A stretch of DNA of 33,237 nt, taken from contig JAEMQZ010000001.1 in NCBI GenBank assembly GCA_016463595.1, positions 14,323 through 47,559 on the forward strand. Reading direction: 5' to 3'. Positions 10,562-17,787 of the stretch are shown here, piece by piece. This DNA comes from Synechococcales cyanobacterium SupBloom_Metag_052 (GTDB taxonomy: Bacteria > Cyanobacteriota > Cyanobacteriia > PCC-6307 > Cyanobiaceae). Below the pieces are notes generated by a model. The model had not been told where the DNA came from and ran no database searches. It was given only the letters and a program-made list of their open reading frames with translations. The position numbers and the translations under genes were made by a program. How positions within the stretch are numbered: position 1 is the stretch's first letter; every line of letters starts with the position of its first letter.

Positions 10562-10762
10562 TTAGCCGTGGTGCGGCATTTCCGAGGTGCGCAGCATCAA
10601 TATGAACCAGATGCTGCTGACGACAACGGCTGCCGCGACCCCGGCGCCAATGCTGACACGCACCATCAGGATCGGCACCAACAGGGGCAGCACCACGGCC
10701 CCAACCATCGGGGTGAGGGCCACGATCGGCTTGAGAATGGTGGTGGGGATCGGTGAGGTCAT
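10562..10762 (-). CDS. Small two-transmembrane hypothetical protein
   Basis: A 66-residue protein with two hydrophobic segments (about residues 12-33 and 36-57) separated by a short loop with one Arg, and a polar tail RTSEMPHHG. It begins four bases after the stop of the DUF4912 gene, so the pair is probably cotranscribed and translationally coupled. The composition and position suggest a conserved cyanobacterial membrane miniprotein. Its role is unknown; a membrane partner for the DUF4912 protein is one guess from context. Confidence 0.75.
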   Translation of the reverse strand: MTSPIPTTILKPIVALTPMVGAVVLPLLVPILMVRVSIGAGVAAAVVVSSIWFILMLRTSEMPHHG

Positions 10763-10766
10763 CGGA

Positions 10767-11924
10767 TCAGAACCATTCCGCTACGGCTTGGCTTGCCGTG
10801 TTGGTGTTGTCTTCCGGGGTGCGCCGTTCAAATTCCAGGGTGATGTTGCGCTTCTGGTCGCCATCGGCGGCTACCGCCTTTATTGGATAGATCTGCTGGC
10901 CGTCCCGGAAGGGCACCTGAACCCGGAAGGTGCCATCGCTGGAGAGGGGCACTTCCTCATCGCCGATGCTCAGGCGGGCTGAAGGGTCGGTGGCGCCGTA
11001 GACGATCAGTTCGGCATCGGCTACCAGCCAGAAGGCCCGTTGGCGGGAGGTCATCGCCCCGGCGCCAGATTCGTTGCGGCCGCTGGCCCAGACCCCAACC
11101 CCAGAGGATTGGCCACCGGCTGCTTGGGCGGCTGAGCCGGCCAGTTCATCTTCGTGGAACGCTTCCGAGCCCCGAGCCAGGTGGCGCCAGCGGCTGGCAG
11201 GCAGGGTGGCGGCTTGGTAGAGCCGCTCGTGCAGGCTGTTGTCGCTGCGGCTGTCGCTACGGCTGTCGTTGCTGTCGTTGCCTTGCGCAGCCTGGAAGGC
11301 TTGCAGCGGCGTGGTGTCCAGGGAGAAGGGCACGAACTGGTCGTAGATCTGCTCGCTTGGATGGAGGGCCGGCACCCGGGCTACGGCTGAGGTGGCCAGG
11401 GAGATCCAACCACCAGCGCCCTTGCGGTAGCCCAGTTCAACCCGGTAGTCCCGATCACTCAGGGGCACCGGCAAATACCACTCAGTGGCATGGCTATTGA
11501 CGGTCACTTCCTGGAGGGTGTGGGGGTGGCTGCCGCCGCCGCTCAGGCCGGTCACATCGGCGACCCGCAGGCAGAGCTGGCTGGCGCCGGCCTGTTGGGC
11601 CTGCTGACGATCGCCATCGGAGATCTCCCAAAACACGTAGGCCCATTGGGGATCCCGGGGCAGGAACACCACCCGGGTGTCGGACTCGGGCCGGAGGGCT
11701 GGGGCCAGGTCGGCTTCGAGGCTGCTGAGGCTGGGATCTCTCCAGGCCTGATCTGCCCTGGTTTCGGCGTCACCGTTGCTGCTGGCTAGGGGCTGGCGGG
11801 TACTAATGGCGTTCACCAACTGCTCTTTGGATTTGCGGCTATAGAGGGACACGCCCAGATCGCTGGCGACCTGGCGCAGCTGCCGCAGGGTCATTTGGGC
11901 CAACGTCGATAGGGCTTGAGTCAC
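10767..11924 (-). CDS. DUF4912 domain-containing protein with N-terminal SAP/Rho-N-like helix pair
   Basis: A 385-residue protein. Residues 1-42 (TLRQLRQVASDLGVSLYSRKSKEQLVNAI) have the form of a Rho-N/SAP-like helical nucleic-acid-binding module. From about residue 84 the sequence RVVFLPRDPQWAYVFWEIS is the DUF4912 signature, and a second beta-rich part with GATDPSARLSIGDEEV follows near the C-terminus. Between them is a low-complexity Asn/Asp/Ser/Arg stretch encoded by a short tandem repeat. DUF4912 proteins are widespread in cyanobacteria and also occur in other phyla; no biochemical role is established as far as I know. It heads a three-gene minus-strand group with the two-TM miniprotein and the PLD lipoprotein. 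Confidence 0.88.
   Translation of the reverse strand: MTQALSTLAQMTLRQLRQVASDLGVSLYSRKSKEQLVNAISTRQPLASSNGDAETRADQAWRDPSLSSLEADLAPALRPESDTRVVFLPRDPQWAYVFWEISDGDRQQAQQAGASQLCLRVADVTGLSGGGSHPHTLQEVTVNSHATEWYLPVPLSDRDYRVELGYRKGAGGWISLATSAVARVPALHPSEQIYDQFVPFSLDTTPLQAFQAAQGNDSNDSRSDSRSDNSLHERLYQAATLPASRWRHLARGSEAFHEDELAGSAAQAAGGQSSGVGVWASGRNESGAGAMTSRQRAFWLVADAELIVYGATDPSARLSIGDEEVPLSSDGTFRVQVPFRDGQQIYPIKAVAADGDQKRNITLEFERRTPEDNTNTASQAVAEWF
11234..11280. repeat. Short degenerate tandem repeat inside the DUF4912 gene
   Basis: Two 12-bp units that differ at one base (GTCGCTGCGGCT at 11241-11252 and GTCGCTACGGCT at 11253-11264) are followed by decayed copies. On the coding strand it specifies the Asn/Asp/Ser/Arg linker of the DUF4912 protein. 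Such a repeat could vary in copy number between strains. Confidence 0.6.
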
Positions 11925-12044
11925 GTCGCTTCCAAATTCCTTTGGGATCAGTCTGCACGCCTTTGCGCTGATCCCTTCGCCCCTTCCCTGTTGTCGTCAG
12001 GATCCACTGACCCCCGATCCCGGACTGTTTTCAGTGGTGGACGC

Positions 12045-12072
12045 AAAAAAGCGGCGGGAGGTCCCACCGCTT
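12045..12072 (-). terminator. Rho-independent terminator of cpcG
   Basis: Read on the minus strand, AAGCGGTGGGA and TCCCGCCGCTT form a GC-rich stem with one mismatch and a tight loop, followed directly by a T-run. It lies about 50 bp downstream of the cpcG stop. Confidence 0.85.
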
Positions 12073-12121
12073 GCCTGCTGCAAATGTGCACCGGGCCTAC
12101 TGCCTGTGGGCCCGAAGGGCC

Positions 12122-12883
12122 TTAGCGACCGATGCTGCGGTAGGGCACTTTCGCCAGATAGTCGATGTTGGCACTGCCACCGGAGTTGCCGGAGTTGCGG
12201 CTGGCGGGAAGGGTGCGAACCCAGGGGAGGTAGTCCTCGGGGTAGCCGCCGCGGCGTTGGCGGGCGCGATCGGGCAGGCTGCGGGCCGTGCCGGTGTAGA
12301 TGATCTGGGGGAAGCCCAGAACCCCGCGGTAGTAGGCCTCGTAGCGGGGGGTGGTGATGTTGAAGGGGGTTTCACCCAAATCCCTAGAACCAACCACCCG
12401 GTTGCGGTGGTAGGGGACTGTGTCGTAGCCAAAGTTTTCGAGATACTCCTGGCTGTCGAGGATGTCATCGATAGCCCCTTGAATCCCCCGGGTCATGATT
12501 ACCGCAGACCAGGCGATTTCCTCCGCCTTGCCATAAACTTGACGACCGAGCAACTTTTCTACCAGGTGGCGGACCACCCGATAGTTGCTGTTGAGGTTGT
12601 AGAAGCTGCGCTTGAAGGTGTCAGAGAGGCATAGGCAACGAATGAAATCGCGCACTGAAATCTGACCGTTGCGCAACTGGGATTCCAGGTTGCGATCCCG
12701 ATCGACCTTGAAGGCATAGAAAAAGATCTGCCGGTAGGCCGCTTCGATCACGGAGTTTTGGTCTTCCCGGTCCATGGCCTTGTCCATGGAGACGGCTTTC
12801 GGATCCTCATCCGAACCCACCCGCAGAGCCTTCACGCGAGAATTTTGCGTGCTGGGCGCGTACTTCAGAAGAGGAAGGGCCAC
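12122..12883 (-). CDS. cpcG: Phycobilisome rod-core linker polypeptide CpcG
   Basis: Linker that joins phycocyanin rods to the allophycocyanin core. The GTG at 12883 gives MALPLLKYAPSTQNSRVK, matching the normal CpcG N-terminus; ATG at 12898 adds five residues and is less likely. The 253-residue length is normal. The PBS-linker domain fills about residues 20-190, with AYRQIFFYAFKVDRDRNLESQ, GQISVRDFIRCLCLSDTFKR and NSNYRVVRHLVEKLLGRQVY. The C-terminal part (RYEAYYRG, LPWVRTLPASRNSG, AKVPYR) is the rod-core-specific tail. The gene follows cpcS on the same strand after 93 bp and ends at its own terminator. That it is a classical rod-core linker rather than a membrane CpcL form is supported by the absence of a C-terminal hydrophobic segment. 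Confidence 0.95.
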   Translation of the reverse strand: MALPLLKYAPSTQNSRVKALRVGSDEDPKAVSMDKAMDREDQNSVIEAAYRQIFFYAFKVDRDRNLESQLRNGQISVRDFIRCLCLSDTFKRSFYNLNSNYRVVRHLVEKLLGRQVYGKAEEIAWSAVIMTRGIQGAIDDILDSQEYLENFGYDTVPYHRNRVVGSRDLGETPFNITTPRYEAYYRGVLGFPQIIYTGTARSLPDRARQRRGGYPEDYLPWVRTLPASRNSGNSGGSANIDYLAKVPYRSIGR

Positions 12884-12976
12884 TCGAAACTTCAGCATCC
12901 GTTGCGGCTGATCGTAGAAGTCCACCCCGGTGAGGGCCGGCTGGGCAGGGCCAGGGCTCACAGTCCGTAACGTTTA

Positions 12977-13651
12977 TTACCAGCCCAGGGGCGACAGGCT
13001 GGTGCCGCTCCCGGGGTTGGCGCTGGCGGCGGGCGGGAGGGCTGTCAGGTCCGGCCCATCCCCGTCGCCGCAACGGGTTTCCACGCAGAACGAGGCCGTA
13101 TTCGAGAGCCCCTCCACCGTGCTGGTTCGCAGGCGCACGTTGGGCCCGGCAAAGGAGAAGCGTTCAAGGGAGCTCATCGTTTCGTAGGCGGTGCTCAGCA
13201 GCAGGTCGTCCCGGTCGTCCATGCGGAAGTGGCCAGCTACTGGAGCCGTTTCGGCGTAGCCCCGGTCCCGTAGCAGCAGGCCAGAGCGGCCCCGCCCATC
13301 GGTGGGGATCAGCCCGAAGACACTCTCGCCCTGGTGGTCTTCGCCGGCCTTGTCCCAGGCCATGGAGCCGCTCCAGCGCACCCGGCATCCCCCCGCTAGG
13401 CCAGCGGGGTCCTGGCCATGCAGCTGGGCAATCGACGCCAGGCGGGGATCGTCCACCAGGAGCTCCTCCACCACGATCAGGGAACCGCCGGCCTCGGCGC
13501 GGCGGTGCAGCAGGTGGTGGCTACTGCGCTGGGAACGCCAGCGCCCACAGCTCAACTGGAAAAAGCTCAGGGCATCTTTGATGGCCAGGCGGCCTGGCCC
13601 CTGGGGGGTGATGGGGGAGGGGCTGCTGGAGACCGGCTCAGGGCTGCTCAA
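12977..13651 (-). CDS. cpcS: CpcS/CpeS-type phycobiliprotein chromophore lyase
   Basis: Lipocalin-like lyase of the S/U family, which attaches phycocyanobilin to the Cys-84-type site of phycobiliprotein subunits. The family motif is clear from residue 28: ALSFFQLSCGRWRSQR, then HHLLHRRAEAGGSLIVVEEL. Later MAWDK, RDRGYAETAPVAGHFRMDDRDDLLLSTAY and RFSFAGPNVRLRTSTVEG match the beta-barrel strands. A Pro/Ser/Gly-rich N-terminus and tail are extra. The start is a TTG whose TGA overlap with the upstream hypothetical gene (TTGA) implies translational coupling; no better ATG or GTG precedes the domain. Which subunit it modifies cannot be decided, and the assignment to CpcS rather than another S-type paralogue rests on position near cpcG. 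Confidence 0.88.
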   Translation of the reverse strand: MSSPEPVSSSPSPITPQGPGRLAIKDALSFFQLSCGRWRSQRSSHHLLHRRAEAGGSLIVVEELLVDDPRLASIAQLHGQDPAGLAGGCRVRWSGSMAWDKAGEDHQGESVFGLIPTDGRGRSGLLLRDRGYAETAPVAGHFRMDDRDDLLLSTAYETMSSLERFSFAGPNVRLRTSTVEGLSNTASFCVETRCGDGDGPDLTALPPAASANPGSGTSLSPLGW

Positions 13652-14055
13652 GGGAACGACTCAGATGCCTTGATCTTCTCAATGCGGCGGTCCGCCTGGC
13701 GCTGGGCCCAGGCCACCAGGTCCTCCAGGTCCAGACCCAGGGGGCCAGCGGCGTCCGGCTCCGTTGCTTTGATGGCTTGCTTGGGGGCGCTTATGTCCTG
13801 GGCGATGCGCTCTAGCTGGATGCCGGCCCCTTGCAGCTGGTCGAGAAAGGCTTGGCAAAAGCCCCTATCGGCCTGCAGTTCAGGTTGGTTCAGGGCCCAG
13901 GCCAGCAGCTCGGCCCGGGCCGGCAGGGGGCCGTTGCGGCGGTCTGCGGCCGCCTGGAGGCTGCGCAGGCTGTGGGCCAGTAGCCGCAGGTGGTGACGCT
14001 CCAGGGCCGGCAGCAAGCTGGCTTCCAGTTCGGCCAGCTCCTCGGGGCTCAGCAC
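13648..14055 (-). CDS. Conserved-looking helical hypothetical protein between sufR and cpcS
   Basis: A 135-residue protein, almost wholly alpha-helical by composition (ELAELEASLLPALERHHLRLLAHS, ARAELLAWALNQPELQ), with a charged C-terminus (DLVAWAQRQADRRIEKIKAS). No signal or membrane segment and no recognised domain. Its GTG start overlaps the sufR stop (GTGCTGA) and its own stop overlaps the TTG start of cpcS, so it sits in a tightly coupled three-gene unit. The acidic helical character would suit a protein-protein adaptor, but that is only a guess. Confidence 0.8.
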   Translation of the reverse strand: MLSPEELAELEASLLPALERHHLRLLAHSLRSLQAAADRRNGPLPARAELLAWALNQPELQADRGFCQAFLDQLQGAGIQLERIAQDISAPKQAIKATEPDAAGPLGLDLEDLVAWAQRQADRRIEKIKASESFP

Positions 14056-14726
14056 CCTGGCCCTGAATTAGGGGCCGGATTGAGCTGGAGGCGGAAGCCA
14101 CAGGAGTGCCCACCCTCCAGGCGCCACTGCACCCGATCCACCTGGCAGTCGGGGAAGGTTTGGCGAATCAGTTGCAACTCCTGGTCGCAGACCTGGGGAA
14201 ATTGCTCGGCGATTCGCATCACCGAGCAATGGAATTCACTCATCACCCAGCCCGGCCCCTCGCTGTCCCGCTGAACTTCAGCCACGTAGCCGTCGCGGCG
14301 GCGTAGGTCGACCAGCCGCTCGATCCGTTCGGCTAAGGAGCCGGAGCCAATGTTCTGGCGGTAAACCTCTGCTTGGGCTTCTGCCTGTTGACCCAGCAGC
14401 TGGGCCACAATTTGGGCGGGCAGGCTTGCGGCCAGCGAATCCAGTAGGCCGAGGGCGAAATGTTCGCTGCCATCGGGGAAGCGGCTACGGCCTTCCCGCG
14501 TCAGGCCCCAGTGATTGCTGGGACGGCCCGGCCCTTCGGAGCTGGGGCTGGCCAGCACTAGGCCATCGTCTTCAAGGGAGCGCAGGTGACGGCGCATGAC
14601 CTGGACAGACACCACCAACTGGGCGGCGAGGTCGGCGGCCGTGGCCTCGCCCTGGCGCAGCAACAGGGACAGCACCGCTTCCCGGGTGGGGGCGCTGGCG
14701 GAGCCAGCTGTTGCCGCAGCAGCCAT
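14049..14726 (-). CDS. sufR: SufR iron-sulfur transcriptional repressor of the suf operon
   Basis: DeoR/ArsR-like winged-helix repressor carrying a redox-sensitive Fe-S cluster; in cyanobacteria it represses sufBCDS and itself. The ATG at 14726 gives 225 residues, near the usual size; the frame is open to a TTG at 14960, but the added residues are Pro/Gly-rich and unlike a protein start. Residues 13-62 form the HTH (TREAVLSLLLRQGEATAADL, VMRRHLRSLEDDGLV). The diagnostic cysteine set is complete: Cys168, Cys181, Cys195 and Cys210 with spacing C-X12-C-X13-C-X14-C, as in SufR. It is divergent from ftrB-sufBCDS, and a palindrome in the shared upstream region is its likely operator. Downstream it overlaps the hypothetical gene and is probably cotranscribed with cpcS. 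Confidence 0.95.
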   Translation of the reverse strand: MAAAATAGSASAPTREAVLSLLLRQGEATAADLAAQLVVSVQVMRRHLRSLEDDGLVLASPSSEGPGRPSNHWGLTREGRSRFPDGSEHFALGLLDSLAASLPAQIVAQLLGQQAEAQAEVYRQNIGSGSLAERIERLVDLRRRDGYVAEVQRDSEGPGWVMSEFHCSVMRIAEQFPQVCDQELQLIRQTFPDCQVDRVQWRLEGGHSCGFRLQLNPAPNSGPGC

Positions 14727-15105
14727 GGGCACGGAGCTGGTCCCAGCCGACTGGTGCTTCCCTGGTTCAGGGGGACCCCCGCTTCGGGAGCCCTGCTGGG
14801 CCGCTGATGGCGGCGTGGGTTGGCCGGACAGTGTCATGGCCCTAGGCATGGCCGCAGCCTGAACAACCACCTTGCCACGTTTGTTTTGCGGTTGTGGTGG
14901 TGGCCCTGCCCTTGGCAGGCGGAAGGATGGGGGTGGTTTGGCGCGGGGCAGAATTGGCAATCAGCAACCGGCGCCGGCTTCTGTGCCCTAGGGTTATCGG
15001 TAACGAAACACCTTGGTTTCGTTATTGATGCCAACTGGCTTTCGGGTCCATTAAGGCCTGATCTGGCCCCGGTTCTGGCACCACTCTGCCGTTCACTTGC
15101 CGCCC
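14727..15105. other. Divergent regulatory region between sufR and ftrB
   Basis: This 379-bp stretch carries no convincing gene. Its sufR-proximal half is GC-rich and could encode an N-terminal SufR extension. The half nearer ftrB is more AT-rich and holds the perfect palindrome at 15001-15024. A weaker pair of arms, ACAACC at 14863-14868 and GGTTGT at 14890-14895, is 21 bp apart. Promoter elements for both directions must lie here, but I cannot place them convincingly. Confidence 0.7.
15001..15024. promoter_or_regulatory. Probable SufR operator palindrome
   Basis: TAACGAAAC at 15001-15009 and GTTTCGTTA at 15016-15024 form a perfect 9-bp inverted repeat with a 6-bp spacer. The core AAC-N6-GTT fits the published cyanobacterial SufR motif CAAC-N6-GTTG at six of its eight bases. 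It lies 82 bp upstream of the ftrB start in the region between sufR and the suf operon, where a SufR site is expected. Confidence 0.75.
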
Positions 15106-15474
15106 ATGTCCGACACCAAAACCTCCGCCGAGGCGTCCAAGGCCAGTGACAGCCTCGAGGTGATCCGCAAGTTTGCCGAGACCTACGCCCAGCGCACCGG
15201 CACCTATTTCTGCATTGATTCCGGCGTGACGGCGGTGGTGCTGGAAGGGCTAGCCCGCCATAAGGACGAGCTGGGCGGCGCCCTTTGCCCTTGCCGCCAC
15301 TACGAGGACAAGCAAGCTGAGGTCCAACAGGCCTTCTGGAACTGCCCCTGTGTGCCCATGCGGGAGCGCAAGGAATGCCATTGCATGCTTTTCCTTACCG
15401 AAGACAACGCCTTCCGCTGCGATAAACAAACCATCTCAGCCGAAGAGATTCAGGCCCATTGTTCCCTTGGATAA
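15106..15474 (+). CDS. ftrB: Ferredoxin-thioredoxin reductase catalytic (beta) subunit
   Basis: Catalytic 4Fe-4S subunit that passes electrons from ferredoxin to thioredoxin for light-dependent redox control. The ATG at 15106 gives 122 residues; a TTG nine bases earlier is less likely. The cysteine signature is exact: Cys61-Pro-Cys63, sixteen residues, Cys80-Pro-Cys82, eight residues, Cys91-His-Cys93, including CPCRHY, NCPCVPMRERKECHCMLF. It lies six bases before sufB, with an AAAAGG ribosome-binding site in the gap, so this Fe-S enzyme is the first gene of the suf operon and probably shares SufR control. The variable subunit FtrV is not in the window. Confidence 0.96.
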   Translation: MSDTKTSAEASKASDSLEVIRKFAETYAQRTGTYFCIDSGVTAVVLEGLARHKDELGGALCPCRHYEDKQAEVQQAFWNCPCVPMRERKECHCMLFLTEDNAFRCDKQTISAEEIQAHCSLG

Positions 15475-15480
15475 AAGGCC

Positions 15481-16923
15481 ATGACCACGGCAGCCAGCGT
15501 TGGTGATCTCGTCAGTCAGCCGTATAAGTACGGCTTCGTAACTGATATTGAAACCGAAAAAATCGCCAAGGGCCTCAGTGAAGACGTCGTTCGCTTAATC
15601 TCGAGTAAAAAAGACGAGCCGGCTTTTTTGCTGGATTTTAGGCTGCGGGCCTATCGCCAGTGGCTGCAGATGGAAACGCCCGATTGGGCTGCCCTTGGCT
15701 ATCCAACGATCGATTTCCAGAATATTATTTATTACGCAGCTCCGAAGCAGCGCGACAAAAAGGCCAGCCTCGATGAGGTGGATCCGAAGCTGCTGGAAAC
15801 CTTCGACAAGCTTGGTATTCCTTTAAGTGAGCAGAAGCGCCTCACCAATGTGGCCGTCGACGCTGTATTTGATAGCGTTTCGATTGCTACCACCTACAAG
15901 GAGAAGTTGGCCGAGCACGGGGTGATCTTCTGCTCCATCAGTGAGGCCGTAAAGGAGCATCCTGAGTTGATTGAGCGTTATCTGGGTACGGTTGTTCCCA
16001 GTAACGACAACTATTATTCAGCCCTTAATTCGGCTGTCTTCAGTGATGGATCCTTCGTGTTCATTCCTAAGGGGGTTGAATGCCCGATGGAGCTCTCCAC
16101 CTATTTCCGTATCAACTCTGGTGATACCGGCCAGTTTGAGCGCACCTTGATCGTGGCGGAAGAGGGGGCTTCGGTGAGTTATTTGGAAGGTTGCACGGCG
16201 CCCATGTTTGACACCAACCAACTGCACGCGGCCGTGGTTGAGTTAGTCGTCCTCGATGACGCTTCGATCAAGTATTCAACCGTCCAGAACTGGTATGCCG
16301 GAGATGAGCACGGTGTCGGCGGGATCTACAACTTCGTAACTAAGCGGGGCCATTGCCGCGGCGATCGCAGCAAAATCAGTTGGACCCAGGTGGAAACAGG
16401 CTCGGCGATCACCTGGAAATACCCCAGTTGTGTGCTGCAGGGGGCTGATTCAGTCGGCGAGTTCTATTCAGTGGCCCTCACCAATAACTACCAACAGGCT
16501 GATACCGGCTCAAAAATGGTGCACGTGGGCCCCCGCACTCGCTCCACGATCGTGAGCAAGGGCATCAGCGCTGGCCATTCTGCCAATAGCTATCGGGGCC
16601 TGGTTCAGATCGGTCCCAAGGCCGTGGGAGCCCGCAATTACAGCCAGTGCGACTCGATGTTGATCGGTGACCAGGCCGCCGCCAACACCTATCCCTACAT
16701 TCGCTCCCAGCAGCCCCTGGCATCGGTGGAGCATGAGGCCAGCACCTGCCGCATGTCGGAGGATCAACTCTTTTATCTGCAGAGCCGGGGCATCGCCTTT
16801 GAGGAGGCCGTTTCAATGATGGTGAGTGGTTTCTGCCGCGACGTCTTTAACCAATTGCCGATGGAGTTCGCTGCCGAAGCGGACAAGCTCTTGGCCCTGA
16901 AGTTGGAAGGGTCGGTCGGCTAG
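15481..16923 (+). CDS. sufB: Fe-S cluster assembly scaffold protein SufB
   Basis: Core subunit of the SufBC2D scaffold on which new Fe-S clusters are built. At 480 residues it has standard length. Characteristic blocks include [20 protein letters not shown] at the N-terminus, PEWAALGYP-like [62 protein letters not shown] and the C-terminal [17 protein letters not shown]...[13 protein letters not shown]. Codon use is less GC-rich than in sufC and sufD, as for other conserved, well-expressed genes here. It precedes sufC by about 75 bp. Confidence is high. Confidence 0.97.
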   Translation: MTTAASVGDLVSQPYKYGFVTDIETEKIAKGLSEDVVRLISSKKDEPAFLLDFRLRAYRQWLQMETPDWAALGYPTIDFQNIIYYAAPKQRDKKASLDEVDPKLLETFDKLGIPLSEQKRLTNVAVDAVFDSVSIATTYKEKLAEHGVIFCSISEAVKEHPELIERYLGTVVPSNDNYYSALNSAVFSDGSFVFIPKGVECPMELSTYFRINSGDTGQFERTLIVAEEGASVSYLEGCTAPMFDTNQLHAAVVELVVLDDASIKYSTVQNWYAGDEHGVGGIYNFVTKRGHCRGDRSKISWTQVETGSAITWKYPSCVLQGADSVGEFYSVALTNNYQQADTGSKMVHVGPRTRSTIVSKGISAGHSANSYRGLVQIGPKAVGARNYSQCDSMLIGDQAAANTYPYIRSQQPLASVEHEASTCRMSEDQLFYLQSRGIAFEEAVSMMVSGFCRDVFNQLPMEFAAEADKLLALKLEGSVG

Positions 16924-16998
16924 TCCTGCTATCCGCCTTCTTTGCTGCCAAGGCTGGCGGCGACTGTTTCTATTTTTGATTCGTTTGTTTTCTCGCCC

Positions 16999-17787
16999 GT
17001 GATTCGCCCCGACGCCGACGTTTTGCTTGAGATCAGAGGTCTCCATGCCCGTGTGGAGGACAACGCCATACTCAAGGGAGTTGATCTCACCCTGCGGGCT
17101 GGCGAGATCCATGCTGTGATGGGCCGTAATGGCAGCGGCAAAAGCACCCTCTCCAAGGTGCTAGCGGGTCACCCCGCCTACACGGTGACCGCAGGCACGG
17201 TGACCTACCGGGGCCAGAACCTTTTGGAGCTCTCGCCCGAAGAACGGGCCCGGTTGGGGGTGTTCCTCGGGTTCCAATATCCCGTGGAGATTCCGGGGGT
17301 AAGCAATCTGGAATTTCTAAGGGTGGCCACCAATGCCCGCCGGGTCCAGCTCGGCCAGGAGGAACTCGACACCTTTGCGTTTGAGGACCTAGTTCGCGAG
17401 CGCCTCAAGGTGGTGCAGATGGATCCAGCCTTCCTCGATCGCAGTGTGAATGAGGGTTTTTCAGGGGGTGAAAAAAAACGCAACGAGATTCTGCAGATGG
17501 CCCTGCTGGAGCCCCTAGTGGCGATCCTCGATGAAACCGATTCGGGCCTGGATATCGATGCCCTGCGCATCGTGGCCGCCGGCGTCAGCCAGCTCGCCAC
17601 CGCCGATACCGCCACCCTGTTGATCACCCATTACCAGCGGCTGCTGGAGGCGATCACACCCGATTTTGTCCATGTGATGGCCGCTGGCCGGATCCTGCGC
17701 ACGGGTGGCCGCGAGCTGGCCCTTGAGCTGGAAGAGCGCGGCTACGACTGGGTGGACCAGGAATTAGCGGCCCTGGAGCTGGGCTGA
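16999..17787 (+). CDS. sufC: Fe-S cluster assembly ATPase SufC
   Basis: ABC-type ATPase of the SufBCD complex, driving conformational change of the scaffold. The GTG at 16999 is chosen because it yields [20 protein letters not shown], the usual picocyanobacterial start, and 262 residues; the TTG at 16942 would add a Phe/Val-rich piece not expected in the family. Walker [10 protein letters not shown] is at residues 42-50, the Q-loop in [10 protein letters not shown], the signature [14 protein letters not shown], Walker [14 protein letters not shown] and the H-loop [10 protein letters not shown]. Its stop overlaps the sufD start (TGATG). Confidence 0.96.
   Translation: MIRPDADVLLEIRGLHARVEDNAILKGVDLTLRAGEIHAVMGRNGSGKSTLSKVLAGHPAYTVTAGTVTYRGQNLLELSPEERARLGVFLGFQYPVEIPGVSNLEFLRVATNARRVQLGQEELDTFAFEDLVRERLKVVQMDPAFLDRSVNEGFSGGEKKRNEILQMALLEPLVAILDETDSGLDIDALRIVAAGVSQLATADTATLLITHYQRLLEAITPDFVHVMAAGRILRTGGRELALELEERGYDWVDQELAALELG

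Noticed and set aside
14863-14895. ACAACC/GGTTGT arms as a second SufR site
   Set aside because: The spacing is 21 bp instead of 6, so it does not fit the known motif; kept only as a note.
16361-16368. GCGATCGC (HIP1-type palindrome) in sufB, also near 20776
   Set aside because: Only a few copies were noticed, not enough to indicate HIP1 enrichment.
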